Shown here: positions 50,811 to 58,750 of the stretch, piece after piece | How the letters are laid out: each line of letters begins with the position of its first letter | How positions within the stretch are numbered: the stretch's first letter is position 1 | NCBI RefSeq assembly: GCF_013334205.1 | Contig: NZ_CP054424.1 | Coordinates: 888,001 to 952,000 of the forward strand | DNA length: 64,000 nt | DNA from: Rhodoferax sp. BAB1 | GTDB lineage: Bacteria; Pseudomonadota; Gammaproteobacteria; Burkholderiales; Burkholderiaceae_C | Reading direction: 5' to 3' | Made by a program: the position numbers and the translations under genes | Notes under the pieces: generated by a model | Told to the model about the DNA's origin: nothing | The model's input: only the letters and a program-made list of their open reading frames with translations | The model's database searches: none

Positions 50811-50824
50811 TCATTTTTTTCCCG

Positions 50825-51184
50825 TCAGTCGCCAAACGTCACCAGGCGGTCGGCCTTGATGCCGCTGTCCACCAGCTGGCCCAGGCCCGAGATGCGAAAG
50901 CCCGGGGCCAGCACCTCCTGCTTGATGCCGCGGCGCAGCGCGGCGGCCACGCAGACCACCAGGTCCACCTTGTGTTTCTCCGCCAGCTCGGACCAGCGGT
51001 TGACGATGTGGCGGTCGTCCTGCGGCGGCTCCGTCAACCGCGTGGCGTTGTTCACGCCATCGTGGTAGAAAAAGACGCGCTGGACTTCATGGCCCTTGGC
51101 GATGACCGCCATGGCGAATTGGTAGGCGCTGTCGGAGGCCTGGTGGGTGTAAGGCCCTTCGCTGACGAGTAATCCGAATTTCAT
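50825..51184 (-). CDS. dsrE: DsrE, active subunit of the DsrEFH sulfurtransferase
   Basis: This 119-residue protein is TusD-like, with the catalytic cysteine in LVVCVAAALRRG (Cys78 region) that carries the persulfide. The FGLLVSEGPYTHQASDSAYQFA opening (about 3-24, given by position) and FFYHDGVNNA segment are conserved. Presence of DsrEFH is a marker of the oxidative, not the reductive, Dsr pathway. Confidence 0.93.
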   Translation of the reverse strand: MKFGLLVSEGPYTHQASDSAYQFAMAVIAKGHEVQRVFFYHDGVNNATRLTEPPQDDRHIVNRWSELAEKHKVDLVVCVAAALRRGIKQEVLAPGFRISGLGQLVDSGIKADRLVTFGD

Positions 51185-51208
51185 GTCGTGGTTGTTAGGC
51201 TGTGGCGC

Positions 51209-52279
51209 TCAGAAGCGGATGTGGGTCGACGCGTTGAGGTTGGCGCGCGAACCGCGCCAGTCGTCGATCAGGTACTTGGTGAAGGGCAGGTCGCACTTCT
51301 CGAAGAAACGCGGCCAGCCGATGCGCTCCACCCAGTCCGACAGGCGCTCCCAGGGGCGGGCGTCGGCCTTGTAGGTGTAGAGGATCTTCTTGACCATCTC
51401 CGACACCTCGGGCCAGCGCGGCGCGTTGTTGGGCAGGCCGGAAGCCACCATCTTCATGAAGGTGGGCTTGCCGCGCGCATTGGAGTTCTTGCCGCCGACC
51501 CAGATGGCCAGCTTGGAGTGCTCCGGGTCGTTGATCTGCATGGGCGGGCAGGGCGGGTAGCAGGCGCCGCAGCAGATGCACTTCTTCTCGTCCACTTCCA
51601 GCGAGGGCTTGCCGTTGACCAGGGCCGGGCGGATGGCGGCCACCGGGCAGCGCGCCACCACGGCCGGTCGCTCGCAGGCGTTGGCCACCAGGTCGTGGTT
51701 GATCTTGGGCGGCTTGGTGTGCTGCACGATGATGGCGATGTCGGCCTGGCCGCCGCAGTTGATCTCGCAGCAGCTCGTGGACAAATGCACGCGATTGGGC
51801 ATGTCCTCGCGCTTGAATTCGTCGTAGAGCTCGTCCATCAGGGCCTTGACCACACCCGAGGCGTCGGTGCCCGGGATGTCGCAGTGCAGCCAGCCCTGGG
51901 TGTGGGCGATCATGGAGACCGAGTTGCCGGTGCCGCCCACGGGGAAACCGCTTTCCTCCAGCGCGTTGATCAGCGGCGCCACCTTGTTCGGGTCGGAGAC
52001 CATGAACTCGATGTTGGAGCGGATGGTGAAGCGCACATGGCCTTCGGCATAGGTGTCGGCGATGTCGCAGAGCTTGCGGATGGTGTAGACGTCCATCTGG
52101 CGCTGGGTGCCGGCACGCACCGACCAGACCTCGTCGCCGCTGTGCGAGACGTGGTGCAGCACGCCGGGGCGCGGCCGGTCGTGGTATTTCCAGTTGCCAT
52201 AGTTCTTCAGCAGGGTCGGGTGCAGGTAGGGCTTGTTGTCCGGCACGCCGCTCTCGATGGGGGTACGCATTTGGGCCAT
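51209..52279 (-). CDS. dsrB: Dissimilatory sulfite reductase beta subunit, oxidative type
   Basis: This 356-residue protein has the siroheme/[4Fe-4S] cysteines around STSCCEINCGG (about 168-178) with a later CPVAA, and an inserted ferredoxin domain CICCGACYPPCPP (about 216-228). With DsrA it oxidises DsrC-bound sulfur to sulfite in the cytosol. Length is typical. It lies 56 bp after dsrA. Confidence 0.95.
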   Translation of the reverse strand: MAQMRTPIESGVPDNKPYLHPTLLKNYGNWKYHDRPRPGVLHHVSHSGDEVWSVRAGTQRQMDVYTIRKLCDIADTYAEGHVRFTIRSNIEFMVSDPNKVAPLINALEESGFPVGGTGNSVSMIAHTQGWLHCDIPGTDASGVVKALMDELYDEFKREDMPNRVHLSTSCCEINCGGQADIAIIVQHTKPPKINHDLVANACERPAVVARCPVAAIRPALVNGKPSLEVDEKKCICCGACYPPCPPMQINDPEHSKLAIWVGGKNSNARGKPTFMKMVASGLPNNAPRWPEVSEMVKKILYTYKADARPWERLSDWVERIGWPRFFEKCDLPFTKYLIDDWRGSRANLNASTHIRF

Positions 52280-52335
52280 GGTGGTCTTCCCGTTATCGTT
52301 CGTTCAGAGGATGGATGAGGCCAGTCGTGCGGCGC

Positions 52336-53634
52336 TCAGCCGGCCGCCTGCTTGCGGGCGTTGATCTTGGCCACTTCATCGTCCCAGCCGTCGGCGCGCA
52401 CATAGGGGTTGGTGCGCGGGGTGGAGACCATGTTGGCGTCCACCTCCAGGCCGATGCCTTCGAGGAAGTTGACCAGGCCGATGCGTTCGATCATCTCGCC
52501 GGTGCGCTCGTGCTCCAGCGCGTTCTCGGCGAAGAAGTCGATCACCTTCTGGCCCAGCTCGACCAGCTGCTGGTAGTCGGCGTCGGTCTTGAGCGGCATG
52601 AAGGGCACCACCACCGTGCCCATCAGGTCGCCGATCTTGAGCGTGCGCTTGCCGCCCACCAGGATGGTGGCGCCGGTGTCGGTGCCGTGGGCCAGGGCGC
52701 CGGTCATGACGTTGATGCAGTGCATGCAGCGTACGCAGTTGCTGTTGTCGATCTCCAGGCACTGGGTGTCGTTGATCTTCACGCTGGAAATCTTGTCGCC
52801 CTTGGCGACGTCCTTGACTTCCTTGAGCATGATGGTCTTGGTCGGGCAGCGGTTGATGACGTCGTTCACCAGCTCGTTCATGCCGTGCTTCTCGAACCAC
52901 TTGCGCGCCAGCGTCTCGTCGGTGCGCATGTTGTCGCGCCAGGTGCCGATCACCGCCATGTCCGAGCGCTGGATCGAGTTCATGCAGTCGTTGGAGCAGC
53001 CCGAGAACTTGAACTTGAACTTGTAGGGCAGGGCCGGACGGTGGATGTCGTCGGTGAAGGTGTTGAGCACCTGGCGGTGCGCGCGCGCCTCGTCGTAGCA
53101 GGACTGCTCGCAGCGCGCCGCGCCCACGCAGCTCATCGAGGTGCGCACCGCGGGGCCGGCGCCGCCCAGGTCGAAGCCCAGTTCGTTGAGCTCATCGAAG
53201 GCGTCCTGCACCTTGTCGGTCTTGGCGCCCTGGAACATGATGTCGCCGGACTGGCCGTGGAAGGCGATCAGGCCCGAGCCGTGGCGCTCCCAGATGTCGG
53301 CCATCTTGCGCAGGATGTCGGTGTTGTAGTGCATGCCGGCCGGCGGCTGCACGCGCAGGGTGTGGAACTCGGCCGCGTCCGGAAACTGTGGCTTGCCTTC
53401 GGCGTCCTTCAGTTCTGTGAAGCGCGGGATCACGCCGCCGCCATAGCCGAAGACGCCGACCGTGCCGCCCTTCCAGTAGCCCTTGCGGGTCTGGTAGGAC
53501 GTCTCCAGCTGGCCCATGAGGTCCACCATGTAGTCCTTGTCCTTGGCCAGGCGCTTGAGGCCGGTCACGAAACTGGGCCACGGGCCACTCTCGAGCTCGT
53601 CGAGCATCGGGGTGGCGTGCATTTTTTTCGCCAT
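52336..53634 (-). CDS. dsrA: Dissimilatory sulfite reductase alpha subunit, oxidative type
   Basis: This 432-residue protein has siroheme-cluster cysteines at 169, 175 and 179, then 213 and 217 (CSNDC). An inserted ferredoxin domain near 290-305 (NCVRCMHC) follows. AGGAGA precedes ATG 53634; the longer in-frame extension upstream crosses the promoter and was rejected. As the first gene of the dsr operon it follows a promoter with the sulfur-type repeat. The reverse (oxidising) type is inferred from dsrEFH and dsrL in the operon. Confidence 0.95.
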   Translation of the reverse strand: MAKKMHATPMLDELESGPWPSFVTGLKRLAKDKDYMVDLMGQLETSYQTRKGYWKGGTVGVFGYGGGVIPRFTELKDAEGKPQFPDAAEFHTLRVQPPAGMHYNTDILRKMADIWERHGSGLIAFHGQSGDIMFQGAKTDKVQDAFDELNELGFDLGGAGPAVRTSMSCVGAARCEQSCYDEARAHRQVLNTFTDDIHRPALPYKFKFKFSGCSNDCMNSIQRSDMAVIGTWRDNMRTDETLARKWFEKHGMNELVNDVINRCPTKTIMLKEVKDVAKGDKISSVKINDTQCLEIDNSNCVRCMHCINVMTGALAHGTDTGATILVGGKRTLKIGDLMGTVVVPFMPLKTDADYQQLVELGQKVIDFFAENALEHERTGEMIERIGLVNFLEGIGLEVDANMVSTPRTNPYVRADGWDDEVAKINARKQAAG

Positions 53635-53779
53635 GATCTTGTCTCCTGTCTTAGAACTTGTCGCAAGTCCTGGATGCCGTGTTTGACGACGGCGGTCACG
53701 CACTGCGGGCAGGGTCCGGACTCTTGGGGTCCCTTTTTCTGCCTCTCGGGTGCATCCTAGGGGCGGGGGTGCTGCCTTA

Positions 53780-53850
53780 GCTATCCCCCTCGTTGAGTAG
53801 GCGGGACTACCCAAAAGGGTTATATGGCGCCACCCGTCCCGGCTATAGAC
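53780..53850. promoter_or_regulatory. Divergent promoter of dsrA and the companion operon
   Basis: ACCC-AAAA-GGGT (53809-53820) sits in the middle. On the plus strand TATAGA (53844-53849) follows after 23 nt, within CACCCGT-CC-CGG-CTATAGAC (53831-53850). On the minus strand GATAGC (53780-53785) follows, also after 23 nt. One symmetrical site could therefore serve both operons. The remainder, 53635-53779 and 53851-53931, holds no gene; a GGACTC/GGGTCC hairpin lies in the dsrA leader. Confidence 0.7.
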
Positions 53851-53931
53851 GGTCCGGCCCGGAATTGCGTCAATAGCGCTTACAGACGGGGCGGACCAAC
53901 AGCCGGTCCCGTCCAGAACAAAGACGGAGAC

Positions 53932-54159
53932 ATGACCCAGATCACCCCGCTGGACAAACTCAGGGTGCCGCTCGGCGGTCAGGAAATCGAGTTGCAACAG
54001 GTGGACTTCTACACCGGCGGCATGAGTTTCCTGCGCACGCGCATCCGGGAGAAATCCCGCTTCACCATCTTCGACATCGACCCCGACACGGCCGAGGCCT
54101 GGGGCCGCGCCCTGCTGGCCTGGGCCGACAAACAGCCGCGGGAGACCCCCACGCCATGA
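53932..54159 (+). CDS. Small protein opening the dsr companion operon
   Basis: This 75-residue soluble protein is not recognised. It is probably alpha/beta, with a strand-rich first half and an acidic helix DPDTAEAWGRALLAWADK (about 50-67). The ATG follows ACGGAGA. Its stop overlaps the start of the Cas6-like gene by four bases, so the two are translated together and may form a complex. Confidence 0.6.
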   Translation: MTQITPLDKLRVPLGGQEIELQQVDFYTGGMSFLRTRIREKSRFTIFDIDPDTAEAWGRALLAWADKQPRETPTP

Positions 54160-54785
54160 GCTTCGCGGACGACCTGCCCCCGGCCAGCGTCGTCGACCTG
54201 GCCTTCCCGCTGGCGGGCCGGACCGTCCCGCGCGACTACATGCAGGCGCTGCATGCTGCGCTGCAGCAGGAGTTGCCCTGGCTGGCCCAGGAAACGCGCG
54301 CCGGCATCCATCCGCTCAAGCTCGTGCAGGGTTCCAGCGTTGGCCCGGTGAGCCTGCTGTCACAGCGCACCCGCCTGCTCTTGCGCCTGCCGCGCGAGCG
54401 CGTGGCCGATGCCAGCGCCCTGGCCGGCCGCACGCTCCTGATCGGTGAGCACCCCGTGCAGCTGGGCGAGCCGCACGAGCGCGAGCTGTTACCGCATGCC
54501 ACGCTTTATGCCTACGCCGTGGCCGCCGCGGGCGAGGATGAAGTGGTTTTCATGCAGGCCGTGGCCGGCGAGCTGCAGGCCCTGGGGGTGCGCACGCACA
54601 CGGTCTGCGGCAAACGTGGCGGCCGTCCCCATGAGGGGCAGACCCTCACCACCTTCAGCCTGATGCTGCACGCCCTCAGTCGGGCGGACTCGCTGCGCGT
54701 GCAGGAGCAGGGCCTGGGGCCGCACCGGCAGCTGGGCTGCGGCGTTTTTGTGCCCCACAAGTCGGCGGCGGCGGTGGGCGAATAG
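54156..54785 (+). CDS. Cas6/Cmx6-like RNA-binding-fold protein, without CRISPR
   Basis: This 209-residue protein resembles the Cas6/Cmx6 branch of RAMP proteins. It has ELPWL...GIHPLK (about 39-55), an RTRLLLRLPRERV strand-helix region (about 71-83), LIGEHPVQLG (about 95-104), and a C-terminal glycine-rich loop with GLGPHRQLGCGVFVPHKS (about 186-203), the family's RNA-contacting signature. No CRISPR repeats or other cas genes are in the window. It sits in a sulfur-oxidation operon, so another RNA-related or unrelated role must be considered. Confidence 0.7.
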   Translation: MSFADDLPPASVVDLAFPLAGRTVPRDYMQALHAALQQELPWLAQETRAGIHPLKLVQGSSVGPVSLLSQRTRLLLRLPRERVADASALAGRTLLIGEHPVQLGEPHERELLPHATLYAYAVAAAGEDEVVFMQAVAGELQALGVRTHTVCGKRGGRPHEGQTLTTFSLMLHALSRADSLRVQEQGLGPHRQLGCGVFVPHKSAAAVGE

Positions 54786-54817
54786 TTTTCTGTGCAACAA
54801 GTAGAGGAGACACAAGC

Positions 54818-55150
54818 ATGGGCTACAGCGTGAACGGCGCGGAACTCGAGACCGACAAGGAGGGCTACCTGCTCGAACCCGATTACAGCGAGGACGTGGT
54901 GCAGGTGATTGCCGAGGCCGAAGGCATCAAGCTGACCGACGCGCACTGGGAGGTCATCAACTACATGCGCGACCAGTACAAGGAAAACGGCCACACGCCC
55001 AATTTCCGCAACATGCTCAAGGGTTTCAACGAGAGCCGCGACGGGGATGTGGACAGCAAGTACCTGTACGACCTCTTCCCCACCGGCCCGGCCAAGCAGG
55101 CGGCCAAGGTGGCAGGATTGCCGCAGCCCCTGGGCAAGGGCGGGTACTGA
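54818..55150 (+). CDS. rspA: Second cysteine-less DsrC homologue (RspA type)
   Basis: This 110-residue protein is strongly similar to the DsrC at 49692 along its whole length (HWEVINYMRDQYKENG, KYLYDLFPTGPAKQA). Both redox cysteines are replaced: Ala at the first site (QAAKVAGLPQP) and a GKGGY end at the second. It cannot carry sulfur in the DsrC way; a regulatory or decoy role is inferred. An AGAGGAG precedes the start. Confidence 0.85.
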   Translation: MGYSVNGAELETDKEGYLLEPDYSEDVVQVIAEAEGIKLTDAHWEVINYMRDQYKENGHTPNFRNMLKGFNESRDGDVDSKYLYDLFPTGPAKQAAKVAGLPQPLGKGGY

Positions 55151-55154
55151 TGGC

Positions 55155-55250
55155 TCCCCCCTGTGTCGGCTTCGCCGCCTTCCCCCGGTGGGGGACAACG
55201 CCAGTGGCCGGGCGAAGCCCGTTCCACGGCGTTCCCGGCCTGGGATCCTT
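55155..55250 (+). repeat. GC-rich inverted-repeat spacer after rspA
   Basis: The gap between rspA and the next gene contains CCCCCGGTGGGGG-type and GGCCGGGCGAAGCC-type palindromes, loosely related in style to the window's other GC-rich repeats. It may form hairpins that limit read-through. Confidence 0.4.
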
Positions 55251-55288
55251 CATTCGCCGCGTGTTTGGCTGAAGGGTAAGGAACAGTC

Positions 55289-55897
55289 ATGGCCCTGCGC
55301 ATCAAGAACCAGTGGTTCAAGGAAGGACGGCCGAAGACGCCGCGGGAGAACGCCAGCGCCATGGCTTTCATCACCTGGCGCGTGACGCAGAACATGGTCA
55401 AGCAGATGCGCGAGGCCAAGTTCGACATCGACGTCGGGCCGCAGTACTTCGCCTTCATGCGCGAGGTGCTGGTCTTTCTCTGCCAGGTGGTCGATCGCAT
55501 GGCCTTCGAACGCATGCCGGGTGAGCAGCGCGCCGAGTTCACCAGCGCCCTGGTCGTGCGCGTGGCCGAGATCCTGGAGGAGAGCGAGCAGGAATGGCTG
55601 GGCGAGCCGCCCGCTGGCCAGGAGCGCTGGCGCAACCAGTTCATCGACCAGTCCAACGAGCTGGCCGAAGCCTATGCCGAATTCGGCCATGGCCCCGAGG
55701 GCCCGGACTTCGGTTTCGTGCGTTACCTCGGCAGCCGGCTGGAGTCCGTCCTGCCGGGGAAGGACCGGCACTGGGTCAAGGACCAGGTGATGGCCTACGA
55801 AGTGCCCGAGGCGCTGGAGATGGTCCAGCGCGGGCTGGACGGCGTCCTGTCGACCGAACCGCGCCCGAAACGGCGTGCCACCATGAGTGGAGAGTGA
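55289..55897 (+). CDS. Helical protein of unknown function, dsr-linked
   Basis: This 202-residue, probably all-helical soluble protein has no recognised family. It includes a long amphipathic region (about 40-110) and an acidic middle (EILEESEQEWLGEPPAGQ). There is no metal or nucleotide motif. A good AAGGGTAAGGA lies upstream. The next gene starts 2 bp after its stop. Its place in the operon suggests a role linked to sulfur oxidation. Confidence 0.6.
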   Translation: MALRIKNQWFKEGRPKTPRENASAMAFITWRVTQNMVKQMREAKFDIDVGPQYFAFMREVLVFLCQVVDRMAFERMPGEQRAEFTSALVVRVAEILEESEQEWLGEPPAGQERWRNQFIDQSNELAEAYAEFGHGPEGPDFGFVRYLGSRLESVLPGKDRHWVKDQVMAYEVPEALEMVQRGLDGVLSTEPRPKRRATMSGE

Positions 55898-55899
55898 GC

Positions 55900-56820
55900 A
55901 TGCAGGCAGCCAACCCGTTCGACCTTGATCAGCCCGAAGCCTACGCGCGCTGGCGCGCGGCCAAGCTGGCCTCCCATCCGCGCCGGGCGGAGGAACTGAT
56001 CGTGGACGTGGCCGATCCGCGCCGGCTGACGCTGGCGGAGCGGGAGGCCATCCTGGCTTTGTGCGCCCGGACCAATATGGCCATCTACCGCAGTCCGGTG
56101 ACCGCAGAGGACAAGGCATTGCCGTCACTGCTCGGTGTCCAGCTCGGCCTGCACCGGCTGGACGCCAACTGGCTGGCCGACGAGGACGGCATCTCGTCGA
56201 TTGCCGTCGCGCAGGAGGAAGAGGGGGCCCCGAAAGGCGAGTTCATCCCCTATACCGACAAGCCCATCAAGTGGCACACCGACGGCTATTACCACCCGCA
56301 GGCGCGCCGCATCGAAGGCATGATCCTGCACTGCGTGCGCAGTGCGGGCGAGGGCGGCGTGAGCCATCTGGTCGACCACGAGATGGTCTACCTGGCCCTG
56401 CGTGACGCCAAGCCCGGGTGGGTGCGTGCCCTCATGGCGAGCGACGCCATGACCATCCCCGAGCGTGCCGACGGGAACGGCGTGGCCCGCCCGGCGCAGA
56501 GCGGCCCGGTCTTCTATCTGCGCCCCGATGGCGGCTTGCAGATGCGCTACACGGCGCGCACGCGCAGCATCGAGTGGAAGGACGATCCCGTCCTGCGCGA
56601 GGCGGCTGCCTTCATCGAGCAGCTGCTGGCGGGCAATCCGCCCTGGCTGTTCCGTCTGCTGCTGCAGCCGGGCATGGGCGTCGTGGCCAACAACGTGCCG
56701 CACGAGCGCAGCGGCTTCAGCGACGATCCGCAGCAGCCACGCCTGCTGTACCGTGCGCGTTATCTGGATCATGTGCGCGATGAACGCGTGGTGCAGCCGC
56801 AAGAGGAGGTGGCCGTATGA
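55900..56820 (+). CDS. TauD/TfdA-like Fe(II)/2-oxoglutarate dioxygenase
   Basis: This 306-residue protein has the metal-binding HTD motif (His126, Asp128 in KWHTDGYY) and a distal histidine in NNVPHERSGF (about 268-277), followed by an Arg-rich strand (LLYRARYLD) expected to bind 2-oxoglutarate. Members hydroxylate or desulfonate small substrates in the cytosol. The substrate here is unknown, but the sulfur context makes an organosulfur or protein/RNA substrate worth testing. It overlaps the next gene by four bases. Confidence 0.8.
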   Translation: MQAANPFDLDQPEAYARWRAAKLASHPRRAEELIVDVADPRRLTLAEREAILALCARTNMAIYRSPVTAEDKALPSLLGVQLGLHRLDANWLADEDGISSIAVAQEEEGAPKGEFIPYTDKPIKWHTDGYYHPQARRIEGMILHCVRSAGEGGVSHLVDHEMVYLALRDAKPGWVRALMASDAMTIPERADGNGVARPAQSGPVFYLRPDGGLQMRYTARTRSIEWKDDPVLREAAAFIEQLLAGNPPWLFRLLLQPGMGVVANNVPHERSGFSDDPQQPRLLYRARYLDHVRDERVVQPQEEVAV

Positions 56821-58316
56821 CCCACTGGCTGACTGTCTGGCGCGCCGCCCAGCTCGTGGGCGTCTCGCGCGGCGTGCTGCAGCAACAGGTGCGCGATGGC
56901 TCGCTGGTCCTCACCGAGGGCCTGGTGTCCACCGACCAGCTGCTGCGCCTGTACCCCACCACCCGTCTCGAAGACACCGGCATCCTGGAGCGCGTCATCA
57001 CCATCCGCGACGAGGCCTTTGGCCGGCGCCTGCGCGAACGCCTGCTGCCCAGCCAGGAAGTGCTCGCGCAGCGCCTGTTCAGCCAGACGCAGGAACTGGC
57101 CGACGTGCGCCGTTACCTGCAGCGCTACCACGAGCTGGTGGTGGCCCTGCAGGAGCGCATCCATGCCCTGCAGGGCAAGGGTGCCTCGCCCCTGGAGCTG
57201 GCCGAGTTGCAGGACTTCGTGGACCAGGGCCTGGCCAAGGCCCTGGCCACCGAACAGGCCGATCTCTTGACAGTGATGGACGATATGCTCAAGGTCATGT
57301 CTGCACAGGTGACGGTGCGCCCCAGCGGCCACGAATTCATCGTCGAGGGCCACGACACGCTGCTGCAGGCCGGCCTGCGTGCCGGCCTCAAGCTCAACTA
57401 CGGCTGCGGCAACGGCACCTGCGGCATGTGCAAGGTGCGCGTGATCTCCGGCCAGGTGGTGCGCACCCAGCCCTGCGACTACCCCATGTCCGAAGCCGAA
57501 CGCGCCCAGGGCTACACCCTGATGTGCGCGCACACCGCGGGCAGCAGCGAACTCACGCTGGAGCTGCTGGAGGCCAGCGGCCCGCAGGACATCCCGCAGC
57601 AGCAGATCGTCACCACCGTGCGCGCCGTCACCCAGCTGGCACCCGGCACGCGGCTGCTCCATCTGCAGACGCCGCGCAGCCATCGCCTGCGCTTCCTGGC
57701 GGGGCAGTCGGTCACGCTGGGCGTGAGCCGTGCCGACGGCAGCGACGTGCATGCGCTCTACCCGGTGGCCAGCTGCCCCTGCGACGACCGCAACCTGCAT
57801 TTCTTCATCGAACGCCACCCGCTCGACCCCTTCGCCCTGCAGCTGTTCGCCGACGGCATCAAACCCGGCGATGCGGTCACGGTCTGGGGGCCGGTGGGTG
57901 AATTCGTGCTGGAAGACAGCCAGCGCCCGCTGGTCTTTGCCGCCTGTGATGCGGGCTTCGCGCCCATCAAGAGCCTGATCGAGCATGCGCTGGCGCTGGA
58001 CGCCGCGCCCTCGCTCTCGCTGTTCTGGCTGTCCACCAAACCCGACGGCCACTTTCTGGAGAACCAGTGCCGTGCCTGGGGCGAGGCGCTGGACCCCTTC
58101 GAATACGAGCTGCTGGCCGAACCCGACGTCAGCTTCGGTGCGGCCCAGCTGGCGCGCGCCATGCGCGCCGACCTCTTCGACATCGAGTGCGACTTTTATC
58201 TTGCCGGCCCCGAGGTGTTCGTGAACGCCCTGCAGGCCGAGCTGCGTGCCTCCGGCGTGCCCGCCGCGCAGATCCACTGCAACGTGCTGCTGGAGCCGGT
58301 GGGGGAGACGGCATGA
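56817..58316 (+). CDS. HTH-coiled coil-[2Fe-2S]-FAD reductase fusion
   Basis: This 499-residue protein begins with a MerR/excisionase-like helix-turn-helix (about 5-50; RAAQLVGVSRGVLQQQVRDG) and a coiled-coil helix (about 75-160). A plant-type [2Fe-2S] ferredoxin domain follows (Cys197, 202, 205 and 237; CGNGTCGMC), then an FNR-type flavin/NAD(P) reductase (about 262-495). The usual R-x-Y-S flavin motif is altered (ALYPVAS). The architecture suggests a redox-sensing DNA-binding protein or a reductase with a repurposed HTH. Confidence 0.8.
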   Translation: MTHWLTVWRAAQLVGVSRGVLQQQVRDGSLVLTEGLVSTDQLLRLYPTTRLEDTGILERVITIRDEAFGRRLRERLLPSQEVLAQRLFSQTQELADVRRYLQRYHELVVALQERIHALQGKGASPLELAELQDFVDQGLAKALATEQADLLTVMDDMLKVMSAQVTVRPSGHEFIVEGHDTLLQAGLRAGLKLNYGCGNGTCGMCKVRVISGQVVRTQPCDYPMSEAERAQGYTLMCAHTAGSSELTLELLEASGPQDIPQQQIVTTVRAVTQLAPGTRLLHLQTPRSHRLRFLAGQSVTLGVSRADGSDVHALYPVASCPCDDRNLHFFIERHPLDPFALQLFADGIKPGDAVTVWGPVGEFVLEDSQRPLVFAACDAGFAPIKSLIEHALALDAAPSLSLFWLSTKPDGHFLENQCRAWGEALDPFEYELLAEPDVSFGAAQLARAMRADLFDIECDFYLAGPEVFVNALQAELRASGVPAAQIHCNVLLEPVGETA

Positions 58317-58741
58317 TGACAGACGCACTGCAGATCAACGCCGATTTGAGCGCCGCCGGGCCGCCCCAAGGCGCGAGGGCCCCCTCAGGGGGCAGCGCAG
58401 CACACGCAGTGGCAAGCGTGGGGGAGCATGAATCCGCCTGCAGCGGCAGCGAGGCCTTTGCCTTGCGCGTGCTGGGCAGCAGCATGGAGCCCGAGTTCAT
58501 GGAGGGCGAGATCATCGTCATCGAACCCGAGGGCGCGCTGCGCGATGGCAGCTACGTGCTGGCGCAACACGAGGGCGAGTGGATCTTCCGCCAGCTGTGC
58601 AGGAGGGGCGAGGCCTGGCAGTTGCATGCGTTGAACCCGGCCTTCCCCGATCTGTTGCTGCCCGACCTCACCACCGTGCGCGGCGTCATCATCCAGAAGG
58701 CGCTGCCGGGCCGCCGGCGCGCCAGCAAGCGTTACGTCTGA
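58313..58741 (+). CDS. LexA/S24-fold protein with altered catalytic dyad
   Basis: This 142-residue protein has an S24 peptidase-like domain (about 48-130) with the SM nucleophile motif (Ser57 in GSSMEP) but Arg at the place of the catalytic lysine (IFRQL, about 91-95). It is probably inactive or changed. It lacks the LexA DNA-binding domain; about 30 N-terminal residues are encoded by a GC-rich repeat. ATGATGA overlap with the upstream stop gives starts at 58313 or 58316. Confidence 0.72.
   Translation: MMTDALQINADLSAAGPPQGARAPSGGSAAHAVASVGEHESACSGSEAFALRVLGSSMEPEFMEGEIIVIEPEGALRDGSYVLAQHEGEWIFRQLCRRGEAWQLHALNPAFPDLLLPDLTTVRGVIIQKALPGRRRASKRYV
58355..58426 (+). repeat. GC-rich palindromic repeat inside the S24-like gene
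   Basis: This is the third good copy of the three-block element (GCCGGGCCGCCCCAA, GGCCCCCTCAGGGGGCAG and CGTGGGGG). It is translated in frame and lengthens the N-terminus of the S24-fold protein. Confidence 0.8.
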
Positions 58742-58750
58742 AAGGTCCAC

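Noticed and set aside
54156..54785. CRISPR array expected beside a Cas6-like gene
   Set aside because: No regularly spaced direct repeats or other cas genes are visible anywhere in the window.
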